A stretch of DNA of 64,000 nucleotides from Psychroflexus lacisalsi. Its GTDB lineage: Bacteria; Bacteroidota; Bacteroidia; Flavobacteriales; Flavobacteriaceae. Position numbers and translations under genes: made by a program. Below are positions 45,005 to 53,154 of the stretch, piece by piece (within the stretch, counting starts at the first letter, position 1; each line of letters starts with the position of its first letter). Under the pieces are notes generated by a model. It saw nothing but the letters and a program-made list of their open reading frames with translations. It did no database searches and had not been told where the DNA came from. Location: the NCBI RefSeq assembly GCF_020164495.1, contig NZ_JAIQYZ010000003.1, positions 186,001 to 250,000 of the forward strand, in the 5' to 3' direction.

Positions 45005-45568
45005 TTATTGCTTAGTTAGCTCCATCCAATCTCTTGGCAATATTTGTTCTGCAGGACCCGACTCACACTCTGGGTATATCTCACCTTCAACAGATAGGAA
45101 TAATCTTGCCTTATTATTTGTATCAAAATAAGAGTTCATAAAAACCCAACCATTTAGACCACAAGCTACTTTTTTGTTTATATATAAAAATACATAACTA
45201 CCTGTTTCTGCTACATAACCATTTTTCATAACAAAAGGACTATCATTTGGTAATGAAAGTGTGCTTTCAATTAAATTACCATTACTATCAGTAATCTTAT
45301 ACCACATTAAAAGTTCGTCTTTTTTAAAACCTTAAAAACTCTTAGTAAGCATCTCCATTTTAAACTCATAAGTTTTAGAATCGTATGAACCTACCCAAGT
45401 TCCTATAAACTTAGGCAAAATATCATTGACATCTTTTAAGTATGCACCGTCAGGTATTTCAGTTTCATTTTCTTTATATTCCCTATGCTCTTCTATCGGA
45501 ATAATTTGAGCTTTACAGCTCATTATAGACATAGAAAATATTCCAAATATTATTATTAATTTCTTCAT
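45005..45568 (-). pseudogene. DUF6705-like secreted protein gene split by one in-frame stop
   Basis: Two pieces lie in the same frame. The first (ATG 45568 to TAA 45332-45334) encodes a lipoprotein-type signal (MKKLIIIFGIFSMSIMSCKAQ) and a GAYLKDVNDILPKFIGTWVGSYD domain start. The second runs from the TAA to 45005, reads GFKKDELLMWYKITDSNGN, and ends with the GPAEQILPRDWMELTKQ tail. Together they give about 187 residues resembling DUF6705 proteins of unknown function. Only the TAA separates them, consistent with one base change. The second piece also has an ATG at 45307, so an N-terminally truncated 100-residue protein could still be made. Confidence 0.75.
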
Positions 45569-45584
45569 GTTTTTAATTTTTAAA

Positions 45585-45764
45585 TTATTCGCAGTCTTCA
45601 GTTTGCACTTTCCCACTACTGTCCAATGTTTTTGACTTTACCTTATAATCACTACTGAAAAGTGGTTTTAAAATTTTGTAAAGTTCTATACCGTCAATAT
45701 TGATATGGTCTTTTAAAAAATTTAAAAAACCTCTGACCGATTTTGAAATCAGCAGAGGTTTTAA
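45585..45764 (-). pseudogene. Possible 3' remnant of an unidentified gene
   Basis: A minus-strand frame without a start codon runs for about 60 codons after a stop at 45765-45767 and ends at TAA 45585. The last 40 residues look coding (INIDGIELYKILKPLFSSDY, then TLDSSGKVQTEDCE). Its first part overlaps a terminator hairpin. It ends 17 bases before the DUF6705 start. I read it as a gene fragment, but chance is possible. Confidence 0.3.
45726..45762 (-). terminator. Intrinsic terminator after the 174-residue secreted protein gene
   Basis: A 10-bp stem aaaacctctg (45726-45735) with cagaggtttt (45753-45762) and an internal gattt/aaatc pairing. On the minus strand it ends in a T-run. It lies 66 bases past the stop at 45828. 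Confidence 0.75.
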
Positions 45765-45827
45765 TCAAATAGAAATTAAATAAACAACGTATTATAAATG
45801 TTTACGTTAAATAATTGATTTTACAAT

Positions 45828-46352
45828 TTAAGTTCTTTCAATATATCCTATTTTTAGAATTTCTTGAGAATTAATATCATATCTGATGTATAAATAATGA
45901 GTACAACTCTCACATGGTGCTATTAAAAACGTTTCTATTCTAGAAGAATAATTTCCAGCAGTATTTTTTTCTAGATTTAATGGCGATAAAACAGAGATAT
46001 TATCTCCTACAGAAAAGTTGACACCTTTTACAGAAAGCTCGAAATTGGAATTTACAATCTCAAAGCTACCTAGAATAGGCTCACTAGTTTCTGAAATATA
46101 AGATGAAAAATTAAGGCTAAAGCCATTATAATAATATCCATATGACTTTTCTGGTTTACTAGTTATTTTTTTATCCGCAGGGGTTCCAAATAAATTAATA
46201 ATATACGCTTCATTACCATTGGTAGATCTTATTTGACTTATACTATGTCCGTTGATTTGTATAGATTCAAATTCATCCTCACTCAAAACGTTTACATTTG
46301 GTTGAGCATAGATTGAAGCAGTTGTTATTAATAAAAAATATATCAGTTTCAT
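45828..46352 (-). CDS. Secreted protein of unknown function
   Basis: A 174-residue protein with a signal peptide (LIYFLLITTASIYAQ). The mature part is rich in asparagine and serine with predicted beta strands, and has one cysteine pair, C-x2-C, in APCESCTHYLYIRYD near the C-terminus. Its central segment INGHSISQIRSTNGNEAYIINLFGTPADK resembles the INGTNVFKTPVSSLLNVFGEPVSK segment of the next upstream gene, suggesting a shared small domain. No known family was recognised. It is flanked by terminators and is probably monocistronic. Confidence 0.7.
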   Translation of the reverse strand: MKLIYFLLITTASIYAQPNVNVLSEDEFESIQINGHSISQIRSTNGNEAYIINLFGTPADKKITSKPEKSYGYYYNGFSLNFSSYISETSEPILGSFEIVNSNFELSVKGVNFSVGDNISVLSPLNLEKNTAGNYSSRIETFLIAPCESCTHYLYIRYDINSQEILKIGYIERT

Positions 46353-46484
46353 ATTATTAATTTAAAATTATTATTCACAGTTATAAGATTTACGTGATTT
46401 TCGCATTTTTTCCATTATTTAAAGTTAAAAAAATTTCAATTTAACTGATAGTCTCACCTTTTTTGGGCATTATATAGTCAATAA

Positions 46485-46517
46485 AAAAAGGTCTTATCCC
46501 AATGATAAGACCTTTTT
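46485..46517 (-). terminator. Strong terminator after the M23-lipoprotein operon
   Basis: A 14-bp perfect stem (46485-46498 with 46504-46517) around the 5-base loop ccaat, with an A-run on the plus-strand left side that gives a U-tail on the minus strand. It lies 17 bases after the stop at 46534. Confidence 0.85.
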
Positions 46518-46533
46518 AAAACGTATCAATAGC

Positions 46534-47004
46534 TCAATAAGAATATAACTCTATTTTTTTAATGACATTTTCTTTAGAATAATGTATAGATATAAAGTAA
46601 TCCACATCAGAAAATTGTATTATTATTTCATAATTTTTTCTATTAGAATAACTTTTTGGATAGATATTTTCTAATGAATCAATTTTATCATTTATATTAA
46701 TGTCATCTGACGTAAAATCATATTGACCACCTTCTATTACGAAGCTTTCGACTTTATCATCTTTTACATAAAAGGAAAGTTTATCGTAATAATAAATTTT
46801 CCCCATTGTATTTTCCATCTCAAAAAAGAAGTTTTCTTTAGAAACTGGTTCTCCAAATACATTCAACAAAGAACTAACTGGAGTTTTAAATACATTAGTG
46901 CCATTGATAGTGGCTTGACTACTATCAATATTGTTATTTTGGGCTTCACAACTAACAATAAATGAGAATTCTAAAATGGTTAGTATTAAAAATAGCTTTT
47001 TCAT
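46534..47004 (-). CDS. Small lipoprotein coupled to an M23 peptidase
   Basis: A 156-residue protein with a lipoprotein-like signal (LILTILEFSFIVSC, C19). The mature part has an INGTNVFKTPVSSLLNVFGEPVSK segment followed by beta-rich sequence (GKIYYYDKLSFYVKDDKVESFVIEGG) and a C-terminal YFISIHYSKENVIKKIELYS. It begins two bases after the M23 peptidase stop, so the pair is co-transcribed and coupled. An immunity or chaperone role for the peptidase is suggested only by this arrangement. The family was not recognised; it shares a short motif with the 45828-46352 protein. Confidence 0.75.
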   Translation of the reverse strand: MKKLFLILTILEFSFIVSCEAQNNNIDSSQATINGTNVFKTPVSSLLNVFGEPVSKENFFFEMENTMGKIYYYDKLSFYVKDDKVESFVIEGGQYDFTSDDININDKIDSLENIYPKSYSNRKNYEIIIQFSDVDYFISIHYSKENVIKKIELYSY

Positions 47005-47006
47005 GA

Positions 47007-48263
47007 TTAATTACAATTTGAAATTGGATTATGATTATTATCGTATTTTGTGTTTAAAAAATCAGAAGGGTTTATACTCTGCCAAGAAGAATTAAACACC
47101 TGTAAATGTATATGAGGTGTTACACCAGCTGAAGCAGCATTACCAGTATTACCAGCGGTACCAATTATATCCCCAGCAACAACGCTTTGCCCTTGAACTA
47201 CTGAAACAGTATTTAAATGATTGTATTTCGCAAAATATGTATTACCATTTATCTGAAAAGTAATAATAACATAATTACCGTATGAATCTATTTGATACTG
47301 ACCTGGACTAAAAGAATCTCTTATATTGCTTATTTTTCCTGAATACATAGCATATACATTTGTATCTAGTTCAGCTTTTATGTCCATACCATCGTGTTCT
47401 TTATCAAAAGGCGGGGAGCAATCTGTATCCCCTTGTCTTGTACATCCAAAAGTTCCTCCTTTTTTTCCTGATGCCCCTGAAGAAACAATTTCAGGATTTT
47501 TAACAGGATCACCAGGACAAGGTTTTTCAGCTTCGGGCTCAGGGGTATTGTCGGTATAACCAGGACCACTTCCACCTAAATCCCACTCATTTGATGAAGT
47601 TTCAGCAACGCCACCACCTGTGGGATACATGTGTGAAATTGATACATAAAGAGAAGGTGGTGGTGTTCTTTCAATTATGCCTAAATCAACTGAACCTAAA
47701 TCGCAATAACTACATTCAGAATATGGACAGGTATCACAGTCAACAGTCGATTTTGTTATGGAATGATTTTTATTTGCATCTATATTGCTTGCTTTATAAG
47801 CATTTACATACTCTGCCACATAGAGATTATTTTCTATTTTAAAACCTTTTAAAAATTTGCCTTCTGTATCGGTAATTAATAGTTCTCCTGAGAAGCTGCT
47901 GGGCGTAGCATTTTCGAAAGGATTTAAGCTTACAACAACGCTACGGACTTCACCATCAATTTCTAGCAATGTAATCCTACTATACAAATGTTTATAAATG
48001 GTTTTAATAGGTATAACGGCCAATTCCTCGTCGGTATTGGTAAGATCTTCATAATTAATTTCGTCAGAAATTGAGGTAATGAAAGTATCCCCTGAAGATG
48101 AATTTTTCTTTTCCAGGCTCTGTCTTACAAAGCTTTTAGCATCAGTCAAGCCCACGGTTTTAAGATAACTTCTCTGATTAATTACTGTATCATCTTTTTC
48201 ACAGCTGAAAATTACAGTTAAAAGTGAAAAAAGCAATAGTAGTTTTATAGGTATTGTTTTCAT
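47007..48263 (-). CDS. Surface-type lipoprotein with C-terminal M23 (LytM) peptidase domain
   Basis: A 418-residue protein with a lipoprotein signal (LLLFSLLTVIFSC, C21) and the residues C-E-K-D-D after the cleavage site. This matches the CxK(D/E)2 lipoprotein export signal described in Capnocytophaga, so it is predicted on the cell surface. A cysteine cluster C-x2-C-x4-C-x2-C lies near residues 174-187 (CDTCPYSECSYC). The M23 domain (about 265-410) keeps HDGMD, YNHLN and the HIH dyad, so it looks catalytically intact. M23 enzymes cut peptidoglycan cross-links. It is coupled to a small lipoprotein gene downstream. Confidence 0.88.
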   Translation of the reverse strand: MKTIPIKLLLLFSLLTVIFSCEKDDTVINQRSYLKTVGLTDAKSFVRQSLEKKNSSSGDTFITSISDEINYEDLTNTDEELAVIPIKTIYKHLYSRITLLEIDGEVRSVVVSLNPFENATPSSFSGELLITDTEGKFLKGFKIENNLYVAEYVNAYKASNIDANKNHSITKSTVDCDTCPYSECSYCDLGSVDLGIIERTPPPSLYVSISHMYPTGGGVAETSSNEWDLGGSGPGYTDNTPEPEAEKPCPGDPVKNPEIVSSGASGKKGGTFGCTRQGDTDCSPPFDKEHDGMDIKAELDTNVYAMYSGKISNIRDSFSPGQYQIDSYGNYVIITFQINGNTYFAKYNHLNTVSVVQGQSVVAGDIIGTAGNTGNAASAGVTPHIHLQVFNSSWQSINPSDFLNTKYDNNHNPISNCN

Positions 48264-48368
48264 TCAAATATGTGTTAGTTATTATTTTTTTTAAAAATCG
48301 TTCGAAAAATAATAACTAAGGAAAGTCATATACCAGCATTAAATGCTTTAAAAGCAGGTTTCTCGGCG

Positions 48369-48388
48369 GTGTGTGTGTGTGTGTGTGT
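48369..48388. repeat. (GT)10 dinucleotide microsatellite
   Basis: Ten uninterrupted GT units. Such tracts slip during replication. It lies about 105 bases upstream of the M23 lipoprotein start (48263, minus strand), so length change could affect that gene's promoter region; no exact -7 element was found there. Confidence 0.9.
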
Positions 48389-48674
48389 AGAATCACTTTA
48401 TAAATTATTGACAAAGCAATACTAAAGCTTTAGGGTATAAAACAATTACGGTTCGACCGTACTTTTGGTGTGGGAAAACCGTAAGTTTTAAAAATCCGAA
48501 CTTCAGCCGTATTCCACTTTTTAAAAAAAGACCTCTATTAATTATTTACATTCAACAGACAGAATTTGAAACAAACCTAAAACTATTAAACTTGATGTCT
48601 TAGAACATTAAACTAGCAGTATCAAATTCAGAATAAAAAAAGTTAATTGTTAAGATGGGTAATAAACTTTTCTG

Positions 48675-48708
48675 CAAAAAAAAAGCCCTGATACACTGAT
48701 CAGGGCTT
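48675..48708 (-). terminator. Intrinsic terminator after rocD
   Basis: A 10-bp perfect stem aagccctgat (48683-48692) with atcagggctt (48699-48708) and a 6-base loop. The A-run at 48675-48684 gives a U-tail on the minus strand. It lies 24 bases past the rocD stop. Confidence 0.88.
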
Positions 48709-48731
48709 ATATTTACAAACTTTCTAAAGAT

Positions 48732-50042
48732 TTATTTTTCAAATTTCTCTAGCGTCTTAGTAATGATGTTTACACAATCCATCAACTGCTCTTCGGTAAT
48801 GACCAAAGGCGGTGCAAAACGAATGATGTTCCCATGGGTTGGTTTTGCTAAAAGACCATTTTCCTTTAAAGCAACACAAATATCCCAAGCGGTTGAACTG
48901 TCTTCGGAATCGTTAATGACGATAGCATTCAGCAATCCTCTACCTCTTACGAGTTTCACGATGTTGTGATTTTCGATGAATTTATTCAATTCACTTCTGA
49001 ATAGATCTCCAAGACGTCTGGCGTTTTGAGCAAGCTTTTCATCTTTGATAACTTCTAAAGCTTCCATCGCTACAGCGGCAGCTACTGGATTTCCTCCAAA
49101 AGTAGAACCGTGTTGCCCTGGTTGAATCACATTCATGATGTGGTCGTCTGCTAAAACTGCAGATACTGGATATGCTCCTCCAGAAAGCGCTTTACCAAGA
49201 ATCAATACATCTGGTCGAGAATACGTTTCTTGACGTTCACAATGTCCCTGGCAATCACATTTACCACAAACTGCAAGCAATGCGCCTGTTCTGGCGATAC
49301 CTGTTTGGATTTCATCTGCCATAAATAAAACATTATGCTCATTACATAATGATTTTACTTTTGGAATAAAATCATCTGAAGGTGTAAACACACCAGCTTC
49401 ACCTTGAATTGGTTCAATAAGTGCTCCTGCAATATTTTTATTTTCCTTTAGAACTTTTTCTAAAGCTTCAGCATCGTTATAAGGTACTTTGATGAATCCT
49501 GGTGTATAAGGTCCAAAATTCTTTCTCGCTCCTTCATCGTTACTAAAAGAAATAATAGTTGTAGTCCTTCCGTGGAAATTATTTTCAAAAACAATGATTT
49601 GAGCTTCTTTCTCATGAATACCTTTATTTTCGTAAGCCCATTTTCTGCAAATTTTAATTGCAGTTTCTACGGCTTCCGCACCACTATTCATTGGTAAAAG
49701 CTTGTCGAACTTAAAATATTCAGTAGCATATTTTTCATAAACTCCTAAAACGTTGTTATGGAATGCTCTGGAAGTTAGCGATATTTTTTTGGACTGTTCA
49801 TATAAAGCATCAATAATTCTAGGATGACTATGTCCTTGATTTACCGCTGAGTAGGCTGAAAGAAAATCGTAATATCTCTTTTCTTCTACATCCCATACAA
49901 ATACACCTTCTCCTCTTGTAAGAACTGCAGGTAGTGGGTGATAATTATGAGCTCCATGTTGATCTTCTAAATCTATGGCTTGTTGAGATGATTTTACATC
50001 TTCTACAGTCATATGATTTTTTACCTCTTCTACTACTTTCAT
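48732..50042 (-). CDS. rocD: Ornithine--oxo-acid aminotransferase
   Basis: A 436-residue class III PLP aminotransferase that converts ornithine and 2-oxoglutarate to glutamate semialdehyde. It has PLP-binding FMADEIQTGIARTG and DVLILGKALSGGAYPVSA with the Schiff-base lysine, the YDFLSAYSAVNQGHSHP substrate region, and GQHGSTFGGNPVAAA. Between them lies an insertion AVCGKCDCQGHCERQETYSRP with four cysteines (five counting the CQ), absent from human and Bacillus enzymes, which could bind a metal. The ATG at 50042 agrees with the -7 element; an alternative M11 start would not change the fold. Confidence 0.95.
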   Translation of the reverse strand: MKVVEEVKNHMTVEDVKSSQQAIDLEDQHGAHNYHPLPAVLTRGEGVFVWDVEEKRYYDFLSAYSAVNQGHSHPRIIDALYEQSKKISLTSRAFHNNVLGVYEKYATEYFKFDKLLPMNSGAEAVETAIKICRKWAYENKGIHEKEAQIIVFENNFHGRTTTIISFSNDEGARKNFGPYTPGFIKVPYNDAEALEKVLKENKNIAGALIEPIQGEAGVFTPSDDFIPKVKSLCNEHNVLFMADEIQTGIARTGALLAVCGKCDCQGHCERQETYSRPDVLILGKALSGGAYPVSAVLADDHIMNVIQPGQHGSTFGGNPVAAAVAMEALEVIKDEKLAQNARRLGDLFRSELNKFIENHNIVKLVRGRGLLNAIVINDSEDSSTAWDICVALKENGLLAKPTHGNIIRFAPPLVITEEQLMDCVNIITKTLEKFEK

Positions 50043-50073
50043 AATGTATTTTTTCTAATTTCTAAATAAAGAT

Positions 50074-50081
50074 CAAATTTA
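50074..50081 (-). promoter_or_regulatory. Bacteroidota -7 element for rocD
   Basis: On the minus strand this reads TAAATTTG (TAnnTTTG), 31 bases before the rocD ATG. Confidence 0.5.
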
Positions 50082-50228
50082 ACAATCTACTTTTCAATTT
50101 TTCGTAAAGAAAATCCAAAACTACAGATTAAAGCTTATTTATTTTTGATTTAAATAGTAAGCAAAAGATAACATTTATCATATTTTGAATGCTGCTAATC
50201 CTTTAAATTAGCGATTCAATTTAAGGTT

Positions 50229-51668
50229 ATGTACCAGGATTCTAGACGCTACTCAAAAAAAATCATTGGTAAGATAAATCAGAAAATATCTGAAAAATTC
50301 AGATGGCAAAGTCGTTCCCTTCAATTTGTATTAAGTTTTCTCATAGCTTTAGGATTAACTTACCTGCTCAAAGACCAAAGCTTTACTGAAGGTCAAACTT
50401 CCGTTTTATTTATTTTACTTTTCGCTATTGGCTTATGGGTCACTGAAGCTATTCCGCCTTTTGCAGTTGGGATTCTCATTATTGGCTATCTGGTGTTTTC
50501 CATGAGTAATTTGGAAACCGAAAATGTGACCCAGTATTTACAAACCTGGTCAGATTCTGTCATCTGGTTGTTCCTGGGAGGCTTTTTCATAGCTGAAGCT
50601 ATGAAAAAAACAGCGTTGGACCAAACTCTGCTTAAAATCATTGTAGGTAAACTCGGCGAAAAATCAAAATTTATACTTCTGGGCTTGATGTTAATTACCG
50701 CTTTCTTATCCATGTTAATGAGTAATACGGCGACAACGGCCATGATGATTGCCAGTATTGCGCCCATCACCAATAGCCTTGGTAAAGAGGCAACACTTAC
50801 CAAAGCGCTTCTGATTGGAATTCCTACCGCTGCCGCTATTGGTGGAATGGGAACCATTATTGGTTCTGCGCCAAACGCCATTGCCGTTGGAGCACTTGAA
50901 GGAATTGGTATTCGCATTAGTTTTTTAGAATGGATGCTCATTGGCATTCCCGTAGCAATAATCCTCATATTTATATTCTGGGGTGCACTACTCAAAAAAT
51001 ATCAGATTAAGAGAACATCTTTGGATTTGAGCTTTTTACAAAAAACCAAACAGGAAATGGATGAAAGTATTTCCAAAACTCAAATTCGTGTAACCTTGAT
51101 TATCATCCTTACAAGTTTATTATTTTGGTTGACCTCACAGTGGACTGGAATCCCTGTTTCAGCTGTATCTGGAATACCTATAGTTGGGTTTACTATGTTT
51201 GGAATTTTGGACGCGGACGATATGCGAAAACTCCCATGGGATACTTTAATGCTTGTTGCTGGCGGACTTGCTCTTGGACTTGCAGTGCAACAACAAGGTT
51301 TAACTGATTATTTTATCAGTTTCATAGATGTTCAAGACTTTAATTTTTATCTACTAGCCTTGATGTTTGCTATACTAAGTGTAATTTTTTCAAATATCAT
51401 GAGTAATACAGCGACCACAACAATTATGGTACCGCTTGCAATTTCATTTACTCTAATGCTTCCTGAAGAATCACCAAAAATAATTCCGTTGGTCATCGCA
51501 TTGAGTGCTTCATGTGCTTTACTATTACCCGTTTCAACACCTCCAAACGCAATTGCCTACAGTACTGGTAAAATAGATCAGGCAGACTTTAGGTATGGTG
51601 GAATTATCATTGGACTTCTAGGACCTATTTTGGTCAGCTTGTGGGTGAGTTTAGTGTATTTTTTCTAA
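50229..51668 (+). CDS. SLC13/DASS family sodium:dicarboxylate-type permease
   Basis: A 479-residue inner-membrane protein with about 11-12 helices. The two repeat SNT motifs that form the sodium and substrate sites are present: MSNTATTAMMIASIAP and IMSNTATTTIMVPLA. It also has FPIPxG-type IGTIIGSAPNA and LPVSTPPNAIAYSTG loops typical of DASS carriers. Members import succinate, malate, sulfate or related anions; the substrate here is undefined. It has a charged N-terminal extension of about 35 residues. It stands alone, divergent from rocD. Confidence 0.92.
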   Translation: MYQDSRRYSKKIIGKINQKISEKFRWQSRSLQFVLSFLIALGLTYLLKDQSFTEGQTSVLFILLFAIGLWVTEAIPPFAVGILIIGYLVFSMSNLETENVTQYLQTWSDSVIWLFLGGFFIAEAMKKTALDQTLLKIIVGKLGEKSKFILLGLMLITAFLSMLMSNTATTAMMIASIAPITNSLGKEATLTKALLIGIPTAAAIGGMGTIIGSAPNAIAVGALEGIGIRISFLEWMLIGIPVAIILIFIFWGALLKKYQIKRTSLDLSFLQKTKQEMDESISKTQIRVTLIIILTSLLFWLTSQWTGIPVSAVSGIPIVGFTMFGILDADDMRKLPWDTLMLVAGGLALGLAVQQQGLTDYFISFIDVQDFNFYLLALMFAILSVIFSNIMSNTATTTIMVPLAISFTLMLPEESPKIIPLVIALSASCALLLPVSTPPNAIAYSTGKIDQADFRYGGIIIGLLGPILVSLWVSLVYFF

Positions 51669-51726
51669 GATAATTTTCGGATCAAAAGAAATCTAACTCA
51701 ACAAAGCTGTATTTAAAACATTGCTT

Positions 51727-51734
51727 TATTTTTG
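51727..51734 (+). promoter_or_regulatory. Bacteroidota -7 element for rlmD
   Basis: TATTTTTG matches TAnnTTTG and ends only four bases before the ATG at 51739, implying an almost leaderless transcript. It lies within the longer open frame that starts at a TTG (51721), so the ATG is the likely start. Confidence 0.5.
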
Positions 51735-51738
51735 TCGC

Positions 51739-53154
51739 ATGGCAAGACGTAAAAACACAAGAAAAACCTTTGAAAATATAAAAGTCCTCGATGCAGGCGG
51801 AAAAGGAAAAGGAATAGGAAAAGCTACTGATGGCAGGGTTTTAATAATAGACAAGGTTGTCCCTGGAGATGTTGTAGACGTTACGACTTACAAAAAACGT
51901 AAATCTTACTACCAGGCAAAACCTCTTCGCTTTGTTGAGCTTTCTCCAAAACGAACAGAACCTGTCTGCCAACACTTTGGAGTGTGTGGTGGATGTAAGT
52001 GGCAAAATATGGCTTACGAGCATCAGCTTTTTTATAAGGAGAAAGAGGTTTTGGAGAACCTTAAACGTATTGGTAAAGTTGAAATTGCTGAAACCAAACC
52101 AATTCTCGGAAGTGAAAAAATTTATTTCTATAGAAATAAAATGGAGTTTTCCTTCAGTAATAGTAGATGGCTCACAGAATCGGAAATCGCAAGTGGTGAG
52201 GATATCCAAGATAAAAATGCACTTGGATTTCACATTCCTGGAATGTGGGATAAAATTTTAAACCTTGAAAAGTGCCATTTACAGGAGGATCCCAGCAATG
52301 ACATCAGAAATAAAGTGAGAGATTTTGCTACAGAAAATAATATAGAATTCTTCAACCCCAGAGACCAAATTGGGTTACTTAGAACGTTAATGATAAGAAC
52401 AAGCTCCACTGGTGAATACATGATTTTGATTCAATTCTATCAAGAACATAAGGCTAAACGTGAACTTCTTCTGGATTATATCACTGAAGAGTTTCCTGAT
52501 GTTACTTCATTACAATATGTGATCAACGAAAAGGGAAATGACACTATTTATGATCAGGAAGTGATAAAATATTTTGGGCAAGACTTTATTTATGAAGAAA
52601 TGGAAGGCTTAAAATTTAAGATCAACGCCAAATCCTTTTACCAGACCAATTCTCAGCAAGCCTATGAACTTTATAAGATAGCAAGAGACTTTGCCAACTT
52701 AAGTGGTGACGAGCTTGTTTACGATTTATATACAGGAACGGGTACTATTGCTCAATTTGTAGCTAAAAAGGCTAAACATGTGGTTGGTATAGAAGCCGTC
52801 CCAGAGGCCATAGAAGATGCAAAAGCAAATGCAAAATTGAACGGTATTGAAAATACGTCTTTCTTTGCTGGTGATATGAAAAAGATTTTTACTTCCGGTT
52901 TTATTTCAGAACACGGTCAACCAGATGTCATAATTACAGATCCTCCCAGAGAGGGAATGCACAAAGAAGTTGTGGAACAAATCCTAAGTGTCAAACCAAA
53001 GCGAATTGTTTATGTCAGCTGTAACTCAGCGACTCAAGCAAGAGATTTGCAACTCATGGATGCATTCTATAAAGTTGAAAAAAGCCAAGCGGTAGATATG
53101 TTTCCACAGACACATCATGTGGAGAATGTAGTTTGTTTAAGTTTAAAAGAATGA
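51739..53154 (+). CDS. rlmD: 23S rRNA (uracil-C5)-methyltransferase, RumA-like
   Basis: A 471-residue SAM-dependent RNA methyltransferase. An N-terminal TRAM domain (about residues 8-65) is followed by the [4Fe-4S] ligands C77, C83 and C86 (CQHFGVCGGC) and C179 (LEKCHLQ), and then a methyltransferase domain with VYDLYTGTGTIAQF, DPPREGMH and the catalytic cysteine in YVSCNSATQARDL. This is the RlmD/TrmA fold; RlmD (U1939) and RlmC-like targets cannot be told apart here. Its TGA stop overlaps the ATG of a DUF6452 gene (ATGA). Confidence 0.95.
   Translation: MARRKNTRKTFENIKVLDAGGKGKGIGKATDGRVLIIDKVVPGDVVDVTTYKKRKSYYQAKPLRFVELSPKRTEPVCQHFGVCGGCKWQNMAYEHQLFYKEKEVLENLKRIGKVEIAETKPILGSEKIYFYRNKMEFSFSNSRWLTESEIASGEDIQDKNALGFHIPGMWDKILNLEKCHLQEDPSNDIRNKVRDFATENNIEFFNPRDQIGLLRTLMIRTSSTGEYMILIQFYQEHKAKRELLLDYITEEFPDVTSLQYVINEKGNDTIYDQEVIKYFGQDFIYEEMEGLKFKINAKSFYQTNSQQAYELYKIARDFANLSGDELVYDLYTGTGTIAQFVAKKAKHVVGIEAVPEAIEDAKANAKLNGIENTSFFAGDMKKIFTSGFISEHGQPDVIITDPPREGMHKEVVEQILSVKPKRIVYVSCNSATQARDLQLMDAFYKVEKSQAVDMFPQTHHVENVVCLSLKE

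Larger units (their letters stand above)
48264..48731. other. Gene-free region with a (GT)10 tract, CCGTA motifs and a terminator
   Basis: A stretch of 468 bases without a coding frame. It holds the (GT)10 run at 48369-48388, and a short palindrome TACGGT-TCG-ACCGTA near 48448-48462. CCGTA recurs three times between about 48457 and 48510. The rocD terminator is at its right end. No recognisable mobile element or RNA gene was seen. Confidence 0.6.

Noticed and set aside
47326-47559. A 77-residue plus-strand frame inside the M23 lipoprotein gene
   Set aside because: It is opposite a well-supported peptidase with conserved catalytic residues.
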